The translations under genes and the position numbers were made by a program. The notes under the pieces are model-generated. The model did no database searches, was not told the origin of the DNA, and saw nothing but the letters and a program-made list of their open reading frames with translations. Shown here piece by piece: positions 52,501-60,885 of a stretch of 64,000 nt of DNA; position 1 is the first letter of the stretch; the number at the start of each line of letters is the position of its first letter. Origin of the DNA: Paenibacillus ferrarius (GTDB lineage: Bacteria; Bacillota; Bacilli; Paenibacillales; NBRC-103111); assembly GCF_002027705.1 (NCBI RefSeq), contig NZ_MBTG01000015.1, forward strand, positions 124,001 to 188,000, read 5' to 3'.

Positions 52501-53370
52501 ATGGAATTACTTGATCCTCGTAATGATTTTATTTTTAAAAGGATATTTGGAAGCGAAAGCAACAAAGACGTGTTGCTAGCATTTCTTAATAGTACCTTCG
52601 TAGAATCTGGCGAACAACCACTAACCGAAATCATTTTGATGAATACATATACCGATAAAGATGCTCCCCACGAAAAACAATCCATCCTCGACATCAAGGC
52701 GAAGACGAGTGAAGGTAAGCTCATTAACATCGAGATGCAGTTGTTTAATCCGTATAATATGGAAAAGCGAAGTCTGTTCTATTGGAGCAATATGTATTAC
52801 CATCAAATTAAGGAAGGCGTCAACTATAGTGATCTAAAAAAATGTGTGACCATCAATATTTTAAACTATTCGTGTCTACCGAATGATCGGTATCATAACG
52901 TTTTTCATCTTCGTGAAGATCATACAGGACTTCCGTTTATTGACGATATCGAAATACATGTGATGGAATTACCGAAGCTGGAGGAACATGCGGTTACAGT
53001 AGGCGGCGGGTTGGTGAACTGGTTACTGTTTTTAAGAGGCGTGAATCCAAACCAATGGGAGGCGTTAACGGTGAATGAACCAATGCTGAAAAAAGCAATG
53101 ACTACGTTAGAGTTTCTCAGTCAAGATGCTCAAACTCGAATGGAATACGAAGCACGACTAAAATTTCTGCGTGATGAAGCGTCCAGAGTCGAAGGAGCTA
53201 AGGCAGAGGGACTCGCTGCAGGTATCGCCAAGGGTATAGAAGAAGGTATCATCCAAGAAAAGTTGCAAACAGCACAGCGACTTCTTGCCCGTGGTGACGA
53301 TGTAGCTACTGTAGCAGATATAACGGGGCTTTCTGAGGAAGAGATCAGATCGTTAAAAAAATATTTTTGA
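52501..53370 (+). CDS. Rpn/PD-(D/E)XK nuclease family protein (PF12784 type)
   Basis: 289 residues. The N-terminal LLDPRNDFIFKRIFGSE, then SILDIKAKTSEGKLINIEMQ (acidic D...E-x-Q nuclease core), mark the transposase-derived PDDEXK family related to RpnA recombination-promoting nucleases. The C-terminal tail has GIAKGIEEGI-type repeats common in this family. The ATG at 52501 has AGGAG 9 nt upstream; the ATGs at 52492 and 52495 are too close to it. Often present in many copies per genome. Confidence 0.88.
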   Translation: MELLDPRNDFIFKRIFGSESNKDVLLAFLNSTFVESGEQPLTEIILMNTYTDKDAPHEKQSILDIKAKTSEGKLINIEMQLFNPYNMEKRSLFYWSNMYYHQIKEGVNYSDLKKCVTINILNYSCLPNDRYHNVFHLREDHTGLPFIDDIEIHVMELPKLEEHAVTVGGGLVNWLLFLRGVNPNQWEALTVNEPMLKKAMTTLEFLSQDAQTRMEYEARLKFLRDEASRVEGAKAEGLAAGIAKGIEEGIIQEKLQTAQRLLARGDDVATVADITGLSEEEIRSLKKYF

Positions 53371-53437
53371 ACAATTCTTGACCATTTGGCTGGAATTGAT
53401 CTCTTTTAACCCTTTGCAAAGTTAAGTACAAAAGCCT

Positions 53438-53480
53438 AAAAAAGCGAAAAACCCCTGATAGACAAGGGTTTCAGCGTTTT
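53438..53480. terminator. Terminator shared by nuclease gene and tRNA pair
   Basis: AAAACGC-TGAAACCC and GGGGTTTTTCGCTTTTTT arms on the minus strand; T-runs on both strands, between convergent units. Confidence 0.7.
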
Positions 53481-53490
53481 AAAACTGGGA

Positions 53491-53572
53491 TGCGGTCGGA
53501 GGGATTTGAACCCTCACGCCTTGTGAGCGCCACCCCCTCAAGATGGTGTGTCTGCCGTTCCACCACGACCGC
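53491..53572 (-). tRNA. tRNA-Leu (anticodon GAG)
   Basis: 82 nt with a 7-bp acceptor GCGGTCG/CGACCGC, anticodon arm CCATC-TTGAGGG-GGTGG with GAG at 34-36, a variable arm as in tRNA-Leu, and T-arm GAGGGTTCAAATCCCTC. CCA is not encoded. Second gene of the pair with tRNA-Glu. Confidence 0.93.
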
Positions 53573-53587
53573 GAGGTATGAAGAAAA

Positions 53588-53659
53588 TGACCCGTAGGGG
53601 ACTCGAACCCCTGTTACCTCCGTGAAAGGGAGGTGTCTTAACCACTTGACCAACGGGCC
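53588..53659 (-). tRNA. tRNA-Glu (anticodon TTC)
   Basis: 72 nt with acceptor GGCCCGT/ACGGGTC, anticodon arm CCTCC-CTTTCAC-GGAGG and T-arm AGGGGTTCGAGTCCCCT. First gene of the pair; promoter at 53705-53733. Confidence 0.95.
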
Positions 53660-53704
53660 ACGATTGTCATGAAGCTAATGCAGCCCATTTTGACGACAAT
53701 TGTT

Positions 53705-53733
53705 ATTATAATGGATTCTTCCTAAGTTGACAA
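53705..53733 (-). promoter_or_regulatory. Sigma-A promoter of tRNA-Glu/tRNA-Leu
   Basis: On the minus strand TTGTCA (53733-53728), 17-bp spacer, TATAAT (53710-53705), about 40 bp before tRNA-Glu. Confidence 0.8.
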
Positions 53734-53808
53734 GCACAAAATCTGGAACATCATAAGCCACTTATGGTATGCTGAGACCATTCCATCTACGCGAGGTGCT
53801 TGTCCTTC

Positions 53809-54738
53809 ATGCTCATTTATGAATCTACTCATGGCACGGTCCGTGAGGAAGCCGTACGCGTCCCCAAGAAAGATGAAGTCGCTTGGATACGTATGGAGAA
53901 TTCTTCGCCTGACGAAATCAAACATGTCCTTGGGGACCTCTATAAATGCCATCCTCTGCTGATCGAGGACGCGATTAAACTTAATCAAAGACCGAAGATG
54001 GATACCTATAAAGACCATATTTTCCTTACCTTCTTCGCCGTTTCCGAGGAGCTGGAGCCCCGCGAAATTGGGATCGTCATCGGAGCTAACTTCGTAATAA
54101 CCGTCTACAAGGGCGCTCTCCCATTTCTGGATCAGCTTTATCAAACCTGCCAAGAGCTCGAGGAACGATTAAGTCATCCTGGGTCCATTCTCCATGCGAT
54201 TCTTGATCGCTGTGTCGATGATTATTCGGCCGTTGTTGACCATTTTGATGAACGTTTGGACCATATGGAACAGGCTGTGTATCTCAATCCAAGCATCCGA
54301 ATCGCACAAGATATATTCCAGCTCAAAAGATCCATGCATCAGCTGCGTCGCGTTATCGCGGAGGAAAGAATTACGCTGTCAGCTATCGCCCATCATTCTT
54401 TCCCCTATACGCGAGAAGATGACAATGTGTACTTCTTAGATATTATGGACCATATTTCTCGCGTCGTGGATTCTTTGGACATCTTTCGGGAATCGCTAAC
54501 TGGACTTCTGGAGCTCCAAATGAGCATGAAGTCTGACCGGATGAATGAGATTATGAAGACATTAACGATCTTTAGCACGATTTTTCTCCCACTAACCTTT
54601 ATCGTTGGATTATATGGCATGAATTTCAAAGACATCCCCGAGCTGCAATGGGACAACGGATACTTGTACGTGTGGATTCTGATGATCCTCATTGGTGTAT
54701 GCATGTGGTACTTCTTTAAGCGCAAGCGTTGGTTCTAA
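53809..54738 (+). CDS. CorA-family magnesium transporter
   Basis: 309 residues: large cytoplasmic N-terminal funnel domain (about 1-245), two C-terminal membrane helices, and the selectivity motif YGMNF between them. ATG at 53809 is preferred (GAGGTG 10 nt upstream) to a TTG at 53800, which abuts that site. Mediates divalent cation uptake. Monocistronic, with a terminator directly after it. Confidence 0.92.
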   Translation: MLIYESTHGTVREEAVRVPKKDEVAWIRMENSSPDEIKHVLGDLYKCHPLLIEDAIKLNQRPKMDTYKDHIFLTFFAVSEELEPREIGIVIGANFVITVYKGALPFLDQLYQTCQELEERLSHPGSILHAILDRCVDDYSAVVDHFDERLDHMEQAVYLNPSIRIAQDIFQLKRSMHQLRRVIAEERITLSAIAHHSFPYTREDDNVYFLDIMDHISRVVDSLDIFRESLTGLLELQMSMKSDRMNEIMKTLTIFSTIFLPLTFIVGLYGMNFKDIPELQWDNGYLYVWILMILIGVCMWYFFKRKRWF

Positions 54739-54744
54739 CGAACG

Positions 54745-54781
54745 AAAGGCACTGCTGCTTTAACCCAGCATGTGCCTTTTT
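54745..54781 (+). terminator. Terminator of corA-like gene
   Basis: AAAGGCAC-GCTG and CAGC-GTGCCTTTTT arms, directly after the stop. Confidence 0.88.
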
Positions 54782-54792
54782 GATATGAGCTC

Positions 54793-56535
54793 CTATGCGA
54801 TTTTGAAATAAGAAACAGACTCGTTCAGCGTATTCACGACGGAGCGAAGCTGCTCGGAGGCAGCAGCGATATTCTGCATCATCGCTAACTGTTGTTCCGT
54901 TGCCGCGGCAACGTTTTGGGATTTCGTAAGAATCTGGGTTGTACTGGAAGCCGATTGATCCATCGTAGCCGAAATCTCCTCAGAGCTCGCCGACATTTGC
55001 TCCGTAATTGCGGATGTTTCATGAATTTGAGTCACAATCTGCGTGACAGAAGCCATGATGGTATGGAAGCTTTGGTTTACTTCCTGCATCATCGTTGAAC
55101 CCGATATCGCTTCTTGCTTCGTCGCGTTCATAGACTCAGAGACACTAGTGATCTCGACTCTTGTCTCATGAATGAGCTGATTAATGCCATCTGCCGATTC
55201 AATCGACTGTGCTGCCAATTTGCGAATTTCATTGGCTACAACATTGAATCCTTTGCCATGCTCACCTGCTCTGGCCGCCTCAATAGAAGCATTCAGCGAC
55301 AACAGATTCGTTTGATTCGCGAACGTCGTAATGCTCGAGGCAATTAGCCCGATTTGATCGGACTTACGCGTTAAGGAAAGCACCGTTTGGGAAAGCTGCT
55401 CCACGGATGCAACCATATTCGCAATTTGCTGTTGAAGCTTGTTAAGCAAGTCATTGCCCAGAGTGGCATGCGTAGAAGTGAGCGAGGAATGATCCGCCAT
55501 CACGCTTGAATTCTCAGCAACCCGTTGAATCCCAATCGCCATCTCCTCGATAGCTCTGCTCGTTTCTTCGCTGCTTCTTGCTTGCACTTCCACATCATGC
55601 GTCATTTCTTGGATGTTGGTTGCTACATGCTCAGCAGCCGACGCAGATTCCTTGGAGCTATCCGAAAGCTCAACAGAGGCGTCCTGAACGAACTGTGTGT
55701 TGTGAGCAATCGTACCAATCAACCCTTTTATTTTCAAAACCATCGTGTCGACCGACTCCGTAATTTTCCCAAGCTCATCCTTGGCATATTTGGTCTTAGC
55801 CTCATGGCGAAGATCTCCCGCGGCAACTTGACTGGTTACCAGCATGATGGCTTTAACCGTTCTCATAATCGTATTAATCACAATCCCACCCGAAATGGTG
55901 AGCACAAGGATAAGCAGTGCAATCGAGATATAGACAGCTTGTTCCGTTTTTGTAATTTGGGACTGGATTTCTTCGATACTTGTCTTGGCGTAATCATCTA
56001 AAATCTCGCCGATTTGATTCATACCTTCACGGCCTTTTTCGAACGTAGCTGTCAGCTTGGCATCGTTAATGACCCCTTTGCCAGCAGCTCCCGATTGGAC
56101 AACGGCATTGGCCTCTTTCACCCACTGGTCAAAATATGTATGAAAGCCATCCACGTTCTGATCAATCGTTGCTTTGGTCTCCGTGTGAGCGACTTGAAGC
56201 AAACCCTTCGCTTTCAAAATATCATGAGCTTGGCCAACCCTTGTATTCGTTTGCTCAATATTTTCCGCTAGAACTTTGAGCTGTTTGGTTCTGTCTTCCG
56301 CATTTAATGTACCTGAAACTAATAATTGATAAGCCGTTAATGCTTGATACATATCACGATCGGCATTCAAGATAAGGGATGTGCTCTTATCCGTTGTCTC
56401 ATACAAAGAGGAAGCCAATACTTCCGTATGGGATTTGCTTTGCTGGAGTAGATAAATACTCGTACCTAAATAAAGAATGGAAGGAACTAACACTAATAAA
56501 ATCAGACGTACTCGAATGGATAATAATTTAGCCAA
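54793..56535 (-). CDS. Methyl-accepting chemotaxis protein
   Basis: 580 residues: first membrane helix at about 11-30, extracellular four-helix-bundle sensor (30-200), second helix (about 202-222), HAMP domain, then the long signalling coiled coil with conserved tip NASIEAARAGEHGKGF near residue 420. Senses an unknown ligand and signals to CheA. No other chemotaxis genes are near. Confidence 0.95.
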   Translation of the reverse strand: MAKLLSIRVRLILLVLVPSILYLGTSIYLLQQSKSHTEVLASSLYETTDKSTSLILNADRDMYQALTAYQLLVSGTLNAEDRTKQLKVLAENIEQTNTRVGQAHDILKAKGLLQVAHTETKATIDQNVDGFHTYFDQWVKEANAVVQSGAAGKGVINDAKLTATFEKGREGMNQIGEILDDYAKTSIEEIQSQITKTEQAVYISIALLILVLTISGGIVINTIMRTVKAIMLVTSQVAAGDLRHEAKTKYAKDELGKITESVDTMVLKIKGLIGTIAHNTQFVQDASVELSDSSKESASAAEHVATNIQEMTHDVEVQARSSEETSRAIEEMAIGIQRVAENSSVMADHSSLTSTHATLGNDLLNKLQQQIANMVASVEQLSQTVLSLTRKSDQIGLIASSITTFANQTNLLSLNASIEAARAGEHGKGFNVVANEIRKLAAQSIESADGINQLIHETRVEITSVSESMNATKQEAISGSTMMQEVNQSFHTIMASVTQIVTQIHETSAITEQMSASSEEISATMDQSASSTTQILTKSQNVAAATEQQLAMMQNIAAASEQLRSVVNTLNESVSYFKIA

Positions 56536-56630
56536 AGTAGATCCCCCTTATATGATGTAATGTTTACTATAAAAGAAAATCGTTTGATAGATGTTAAACA
56601 AGTGTTAGAAATGCATGTATTTGTCTAATA

Positions 56631-56664
56631 AAAATAAGCCCAACGGCATGAATGCCATTGAGCT
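56631..56664 (-). terminator. Terminator after tRNA-Asn/tRNA-Ser
   Basis: On the minus strand AAGCTCAATGGCAT and ATGCCGTTGGGCTT arms are followed by ATTTTTATT. Confidence 0.8.
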
Positions 56665-56685
56665 TATCATTAGCTAACTATAGGA

Positions 56686-56774
56686 CGGAGAGAGAGGGAT
56701 TCGAACCCTCGCACCGCTTACGCAGTCTAACCCCTTAGCAGAGGGTCCCCTTATAGCCACTTGGGTATCTCTCC
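56686..56774 (-). tRNA. tRNA-Ser (anticodon GCT)
   Basis: 89 nt with acceptor GGAGAGA/TCTCTCC, anticodon loop CTGCTAA (GCT), a long variable arm (TTAGACTGCGTAAGCGGTGC region) as in class II tRNAs, and T-arm GAGGGTTCGAATCCCTC. CCA not encoded. Confidence 0.94.
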
Positions 56775-56782
56775 TTGAAATA

Positions 56783-56858
56783 TGGCTCCCCGAACAGGAC
56801 TCGAACCTGTGACAACTCGATTAACAGTCGAGTGCTCTACCAACTGAGCTATCAGGGA
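56783..56858 (-). tRNA. tRNA-Asn (anticodon GTT)
   Basis: 76 nt including an encoded CCA: acceptor TCCCTGA, D-arm GCTCAGTTGGTAGAGC, anticodon arm CTCGA-CTGTTAA-TCGAG, T-arm ACAGGTTCGAGTCCTGT. Lies 22 bp after the end of the SprT-like gene. Confidence 0.95.
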
Positions 56859-56880
56859 ATATGGAACAAGTATTATTTTA

Positions 56881-57375
56881 TTATGAAGGCGGCTGTAAGT
56901 CAAGTGTATACGATTTCAACTTCCCTTTGCAGTTGCCGCAGGCGTATTTCCGGACATCCATCTTGCGTTTGCGAAAATATTCCGTTTTACAGTTGACGCA
57001 CTCCAGCCTGTATTTAAAAGCTTGCTTCTGCGGGGAACGCGGCAGTGAACGACAGAAGCGCGTGCCTCCGACCTGCGCCAGCAAGGTTTTGAAATCATGA
57101 TCCTTGTGCTGATAGCCTCGCTTCAGTATGTGTAAATGATAATGACAAAGTTCATGCTTAATAATTTTCTCAATTTCATCTCGACCAAATGTTTCCCACT
57201 GCATCCAACTGATTTCGATATCATGGGATTTGGTGAAATAGCGCCCTCCCGTTGACCGCAGTCTCCGATTAAACCGCGCCTTGTGGACAAACGGCCTTCC
57301 AAACGATGCCAGAGAGATCTGCTCGATCCATTGCTGCAGTTCCTGATCCTCCATGTCTGTGCACTCCTTTGACAA
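56881..57375 (-). CDS. SprT-like zinc metalloprotease domain protein
   Basis: 164 residues with the HEXXH zinc-protease motif HELCHYH near residue 73 and a C-terminal zinc ribbon (ECVNCKTEYFRKRKMDV, then CGNCKG). Similar to the YdcK/SprT family, whose eukaryotic relatives cleave DNA-protein crosslinks. Monocistronic, just upstream of tRNA-Asn on the same strand. Confidence 0.88.
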   Translation of the reverse strand: MSKECTDMEDQELQQWIEQISLASFGRPFVHKARFNRRLRSTGGRYFTKSHDIEISWMQWETFGRDEIEKIIKHELCHYHLHILKRGYQHKDHDFKTLLAQVGGTRFCRSLPRSPQKQAFKYRLECVNCKTEYFRKRKMDVRKYACGNCKGKLKSYTLDLQPPS

Positions 57376-57467
57376 GTTCTCACTTGAATTTGTACCGTAT
57401 GTACCGCTATACTGTCAAGTAGAAAAGAAGATCGTCAGCTAGCCACAGAAAGGATTGGAACAACCCT

Positions 57468-57821
57468 ATGCCACAAATGCGATATGTCATTCTCAAGCTC
57501 GAACAGCAATTGCAATTCGTCGAAATGCCCTCTTCTTACGCTTATCAATTGACTGCCCTTAATCAAAGATTACACAAAGAATTAGACAAATTAACCGCTG
57601 ACCATGTCCCTCAACTTCCACGTGTGATTGCAGAATGCGATGATTTGGAGTTGGTTGGCGCTGCTCACACCTTAATTCCAGGACTTGATTACATTAATGG
57701 TTTGGAACAAACCTTCGCAGGTATCCAGGAGAAATCGTACCCGCTAATCTCTTTATTGACCGAAATCCGTGCGCTGCAAGCTCAACTGGAGCAGTGGTAT
57801 GAAGAGGAATCGGAAAGTTAA
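57468..57821 (+). CDS. Hypothetical protein, 117 residues
   Basis: A soluble acidic protein, mostly helical, with no membrane helix or known motif (starts MPQMRYVILKLEQQLQF; helix-rich EIRALQAQLEQWYEEE at the end). An AAAGGATTGG site lies upstream, somewhat far from the ATG. It has its own terminator and is convergent with the hydrolase gene. Codon use fits its neighbours. Confidence 0.65.
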   Translation: MPQMRYVILKLEQQLQFVEMPSSYAYQLTALNQRLHKELDKLTADHVPQLPRVIAECDDLELVGAAHTLIPGLDYINGLEQTFAGIQEKSYPLISLLTEIRALQAQLEQWYEEESES

Positions 57822-57824
57822 AGT

Positions 57825-57860
57825 AAAAGCAGCCTACTGAACCCAGTAGGCTGCTTTTGT
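57825..57860. terminator. Bidirectional terminator
   Basis: AAAAGCAGCCTACTG and CAGTAGGCTGCTTTT form a near-perfect 15-bp stem with T-runs on both strands, between convergent genes. Confidence 0.92.
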
Positions 57861-57861
57861 T

Positions 57862-59775
57862 TTAACCTTTCATGGAGATTACCTTGCTTCCAACCGCTTT
57901 CGATTTAAGAAGCAAGAATGCTGCAAGCACGACTGTACTCAAGATCACGATGCTAATAGAGCCTGCGTTCGAAACTGGAGCACCTACATATTGCACGGCC
58001 TGCCCTGCCACGATATACCAAGTAATCAAGAGCGTATTAGCGATAGCTCCCGCATAAATGGTTCCCGTTTTTCGGAAGAAATAAGTGGAAATTAGGGATA
58101 CGATTACGTTCACCGGAACGAATTGAAAAGCCACTATGCCTAAGAGTGCTTGGGCAGGCCAGTAGATCACTCCATTTGTGAACAGCGGGATGTAATGAAT
58201 AAGAATAAGTGAAATAATACCAATCGTGTTGATAGCTGCGCTTCCAAAGAACCATTTCCAAGCGGTTTTGGCTTCGGACGTACTCTCCTTCATACGCAGC
58301 TGACCGTGTAGAACAAGACCATTCGCCAAGAAATAGATCAGGAACGGTATGATATACTTTAGCATAATCACGAATTGCTCCCAGTTCATCGGCTTAAGCG
58401 CCATAACCCAAATGCGGAAATCCAAATGAAAGGCTGCATCGATAACTAGCGTAACTCCGTACACAATTCCAACTGAATAGAGAGCCAGCAGCCCGGACTT
58501 GCCAAGAGCTCTCAGGTTCATAGCGTAGCCCTTCACGGAAAAAGAAACCCCATAATGAACCATCTCCGCGCCTTGCTTCCGGTTAGAGAACAAATGCCAA
58601 GCCGCAAATAACACCACTGCGATTACCGCATTAAACAACACCCAAATCACGAACCCGTTCGTCAGCGACTGCGGCCAAAAGCTGCCTGCTGGGAGCCACT
58701 TGCTTCCCCAAGTTTGGAACTGAAAGAAGGTTGCCGCCGGAATGGCTGTTGCAATAAGTCCTCCAATGATCCAACTCGCTTTGGACGTCATCCCTTTGAA
58801 AGCTGGTACAGGTCCAGCAATCGCCCGGAAATAATTCGTACGAAGCATGTTGCCGGCCACTGAAATGAGCAGCATAAACGCACCAATTAAAGCAGCGAAA
58901 GTAGCATACTCTTTCGTCTTCCATACTTGGTTGGATGGATCCTTCGGCGTAGGCGCAGGAATCGCTTTTTGCAAGAAATCTATCGCGTTGCCCACCGCTT
59001 CTTTGGACCAATGATCACCTGGATGAATAACGGGAGGCTGATAAAGAATCCGGGCGCTTTTATTTTCAAAAGAGCCGTACAGCTTGTCGGGAATAACAGC
59101 TTCTTTCGTTCCAAACGCATTTTTCAGCTTATCCGTATTCACGATCATCGGGCCTTTTGGAACTTCCCACATGAGAGGCGCGAACTCATCATATTTACTG
59201 AACACTATCGCATAGTTGAACGGTGTATCCGCCAACACCTTGGGCGTTCCAAACGTTTCTGGGGAAGATCCCTCTTGAATGACCGTATGTACCCATTCCG
59301 GCTTAGCGCCAGCTGCGGATAATAAAGACCAGCCTCCCATTGAATGACCTTCGAGTGCGATTTTCGTTTTATCAACGAACGCAAGGTTCCTTAAATAGCT
59401 TAATGCTGCCAACGAGCCACGCTGTGTCGGGTCAAGAGCCGATTGCTCTGAGTAGCCATGACCTTCCATATCCATCGATAGAACAACATAACCTCTGCGT
59501 GCGAACTCAATATTGAATGCATCCTGCACCTCACGAGAATTAATATAACCATGCATGGTCAGTACAGCTGGCAGCGGCTTTTTGGGATCAATCTTTGCTG
59601 GTTTATAGAGAAGCGCACTCAGAATATTCCCATTATCACCAGCAAAACGAATATCTGAAATTTTGACATTCCCGCCATCTGTTTGAACGGATGAACCTAC
59701 AAAACAACTGATCAAAATAAGAAGCAAAGAAAGCAAAATAGAAATCGGTTTTGCAAAAAAGCCTTTGTTTGCCAT
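57862..59775 (-). CDS. Membrane-anchored alpha/beta hydrolase with multi-helix C-terminus
   Basis: 637 residues. N-terminal signal/anchor (ISILLSLLLILISCFVGSS), then an alpha/beta-hydrolase domain (VLTMHGYINSREVQD, nucleophile elbow GHSMGGW, DHWS-type His near residue 270), then about eight membrane helices (from about 295). The ATG at 59775 has GGAGG 7 nt upstream; in-frame codons further upstream lack a site. Substrate unknown, possibly an ester at the cell surface. Confidence 0.85.
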   Translation of the reverse strand: MANKGFFAKPISILLSLLLILISCFVGSSVQTDGGNVKISDIRFAGDNGNILSALLYKPAKIDPKKPLPAVLTMHGYINSREVQDAFNIEFARRGYVVLSMDMEGHGYSEQSALDPTQRGSLAALSYLRNLAFVDKTKIALEGHSMGGWSLLSAAGAKPEWVHTVIQEGSSPETFGTPKVLADTPFNYAIVFSKYDEFAPLMWEVPKGPMIVNTDKLKNAFGTKEAVIPDKLYGSFENKSARILYQPPVIHPGDHWSKEAVGNAIDFLQKAIPAPTPKDPSNQVWKTKEYATFAALIGAFMLLISVAGNMLRTNYFRAIAGPVPAFKGMTSKASWIIGGLIATAIPAATFFQFQTWGSKWLPAGSFWPQSLTNGFVIWVLFNAVIAVVLFAAWHLFSNRKQGAEMVHYGVSFSVKGYAMNLRALGKSGLLALYSVGIVYGVTLVIDAAFHLDFRIWVMALKPMNWEQFVIMLKYIIPFLIYFLANGLVLHGQLRMKESTSEAKTAWKWFFGSAAINTIGIISLILIHYIPLFTNGVIYWPAQALLGIVAFQFVPVNVIVSLISTYFFRKTGTIYAGAIANTLLITWYIVAGQAVQYVGAPVSNAGSISIVILSTVVLAAFLLLKSKAVGSKVISMKG

Positions 59776-60093
59776 GGTAGTACCTCCATTATTTAAATTT
59801 TTAAAGCGCTTACAAATACTGCTGGAAAAATAAAAACTCACCCTAATTGCAGCACCAAATTCGATGAGCAACCAATGTGAGTCTCCTATTCTCCGTCACA
59901 AATATTAACTTGACTCCATTGTATACACGAAATTTTTGCATGTCAATCATTTCCTTGGTAAAAGTTACCTTAATCTTTCGAGAGAGGAATTTAAATTTAA
60001 AAAGCAAAAAAGTAAAGCAAATCTAAAGGACCTGCACCGGGCGGATTGAACCTTCATATGCTAGAAGTACATGGCAAGGAAGGGGATGGGCAT

Positions 60094-60258
60094 ATGCCGC
60101 AATGGCTCTGTAATCAATTAATGCGGGCCTTCCAGAACAAAAACCGCAGACAAATCCGATTACTGAATGATAGCTGGTACTTTTACCGCACCCGCCGCTC
60201 ACAAGAGGAGTGGCCTGATACCCAATCGACGGACGGACCGGGCAAACGTAAACTTTGA
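60094..60258 (+). CDS. cmpA: Cortex morphogenetic protein CmpA
   Basis: 54 residues. The segment MPQWLCNQLMRAFQNKNRRQ followed by IRLLNDSWYFYR matches CmpA of Bacillus (about 37 residues), which controls entry into spore cortex assembly via SpoIVA turnover. Here it carries an extra 20-residue polar tail ending GPGKRKL. The start at 60094 is set by homology; a TTG at 60046 is in frame. Strong evidence that the organism sporulates. Confidence 0.85.
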   Translation: MPQWLCNQLMRAFQNKNRRQIRLLNDSWYFYRTRRSQEEWPDTQSTDGPGKRKL

Positions 60259-60386
60259 TAAAAAAGCGGGTATTAGCGAGGCGGGTTCTTTGCAATATCA
60301 AAGAAAGTAAACCTTTGTTAAAAAATAGTTGCATATTTGAAATGAGCCCTCTATACTGTAAATTAATGTAATTGTTAATTGAGTGA

Positions 60387-60435
60387 AGCACACTCGAGCC
60401 AGCAGAATGATTCTGCGGTTCGGTGTGCTTTTTTT
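60387..60435 (+). terminator. Terminator/attenuator hairpin after cmpA
   Basis: AGCACAC and GTGTGCT arms with an inner GCAGAA/TTCTGC stem, followed by seven T. It ends cmpA and at the same time precedes the ribosome site (60446-60454) of the next gene by about 12 nt. Confidence 0.75.
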
Positions 60436-60462
60436 GTTTTTTATCAAAAGGAGGCGATTGTT

Positions 60463-60873
60463 ATTCACAGGAAACCTAGAAATTGGCTAAGAAAAATGCA
60501 AGAGACTAATTCCACCGTGTTAGAACAAAAACGAAGATTATTCATGCAGCAGATGCCTCCTTTTGTTCATGGAAGCAATGTCATTCCACTGCACATGAAG
60601 AAGCATTCAAACGTACAGAAGCCGCTTGGCTCTACCTCTGCCAACTTCCACTCAGACTTGTGGGAGCTGCGGAAGCAGCTTGTCCTCCAACTAGCCGAGC
60701 GTCGCAACGGGACAATCCATCTATTGGATGTCGCGGCAGAGTGCAACGTAAGTATTCGCATCGCAGCCAATTGGCTTAAACATCTTGCCATGGAAGGCAT
60801 CCTTTCTCTTGTCGCCGGCCAGCAGAAAATAATGGCTTACTCGGTGAATGAGGCGGGCTCAGGCCAGAAATAG
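60463..60873 (+). CDS. Winged-helix-like protein with possible ATT start
   Basis: 136 residues if started at the ATT 60463, which lies 8 nt behind a perfect AAAAGGAGG. The next in-frame ATG (60496) has no ribosome site, and upstream starts fall inside the terminator. The C-terminal half (LLDVAAECNVSIRIAANWLK) looks like a helix-turn-helix with a wing (GILSLVAGQQKIMAYS). Likely a DNA-binding regulator; no family recognised. If ATT is the start, translation may be weak or regulated, as with infC. Confidence 0.55.
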   Translation: MHRKPRNWLRKMQETNSTVLEQKRRLFMQQMPPFVHGSNVIPLHMKKHSNVQKPLGSTSANFHSDLWELRKQLVLQLAERRNGTIHLLDVAAECNVSIRIAANWLKHLAMEGILSLVAGQQKIMAYSVNEAGSGQK

Positions 60874-60885
60874 TGATTAAGAGGG

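Noticed and set aside
52221..52730. 169-codon minus-strand ORF as an intact gene
   Set aside because: Its first 75 codons are the shadow of the Rpn-type nuclease gene; only the last part looks coding, so it was recorded as a remnant.
53722..54153. 143-codon minus-strand ORF opposite the CorA gene
   Set aside because: Antisense shadow of a clear CorA coding sequence; no ribosome site.
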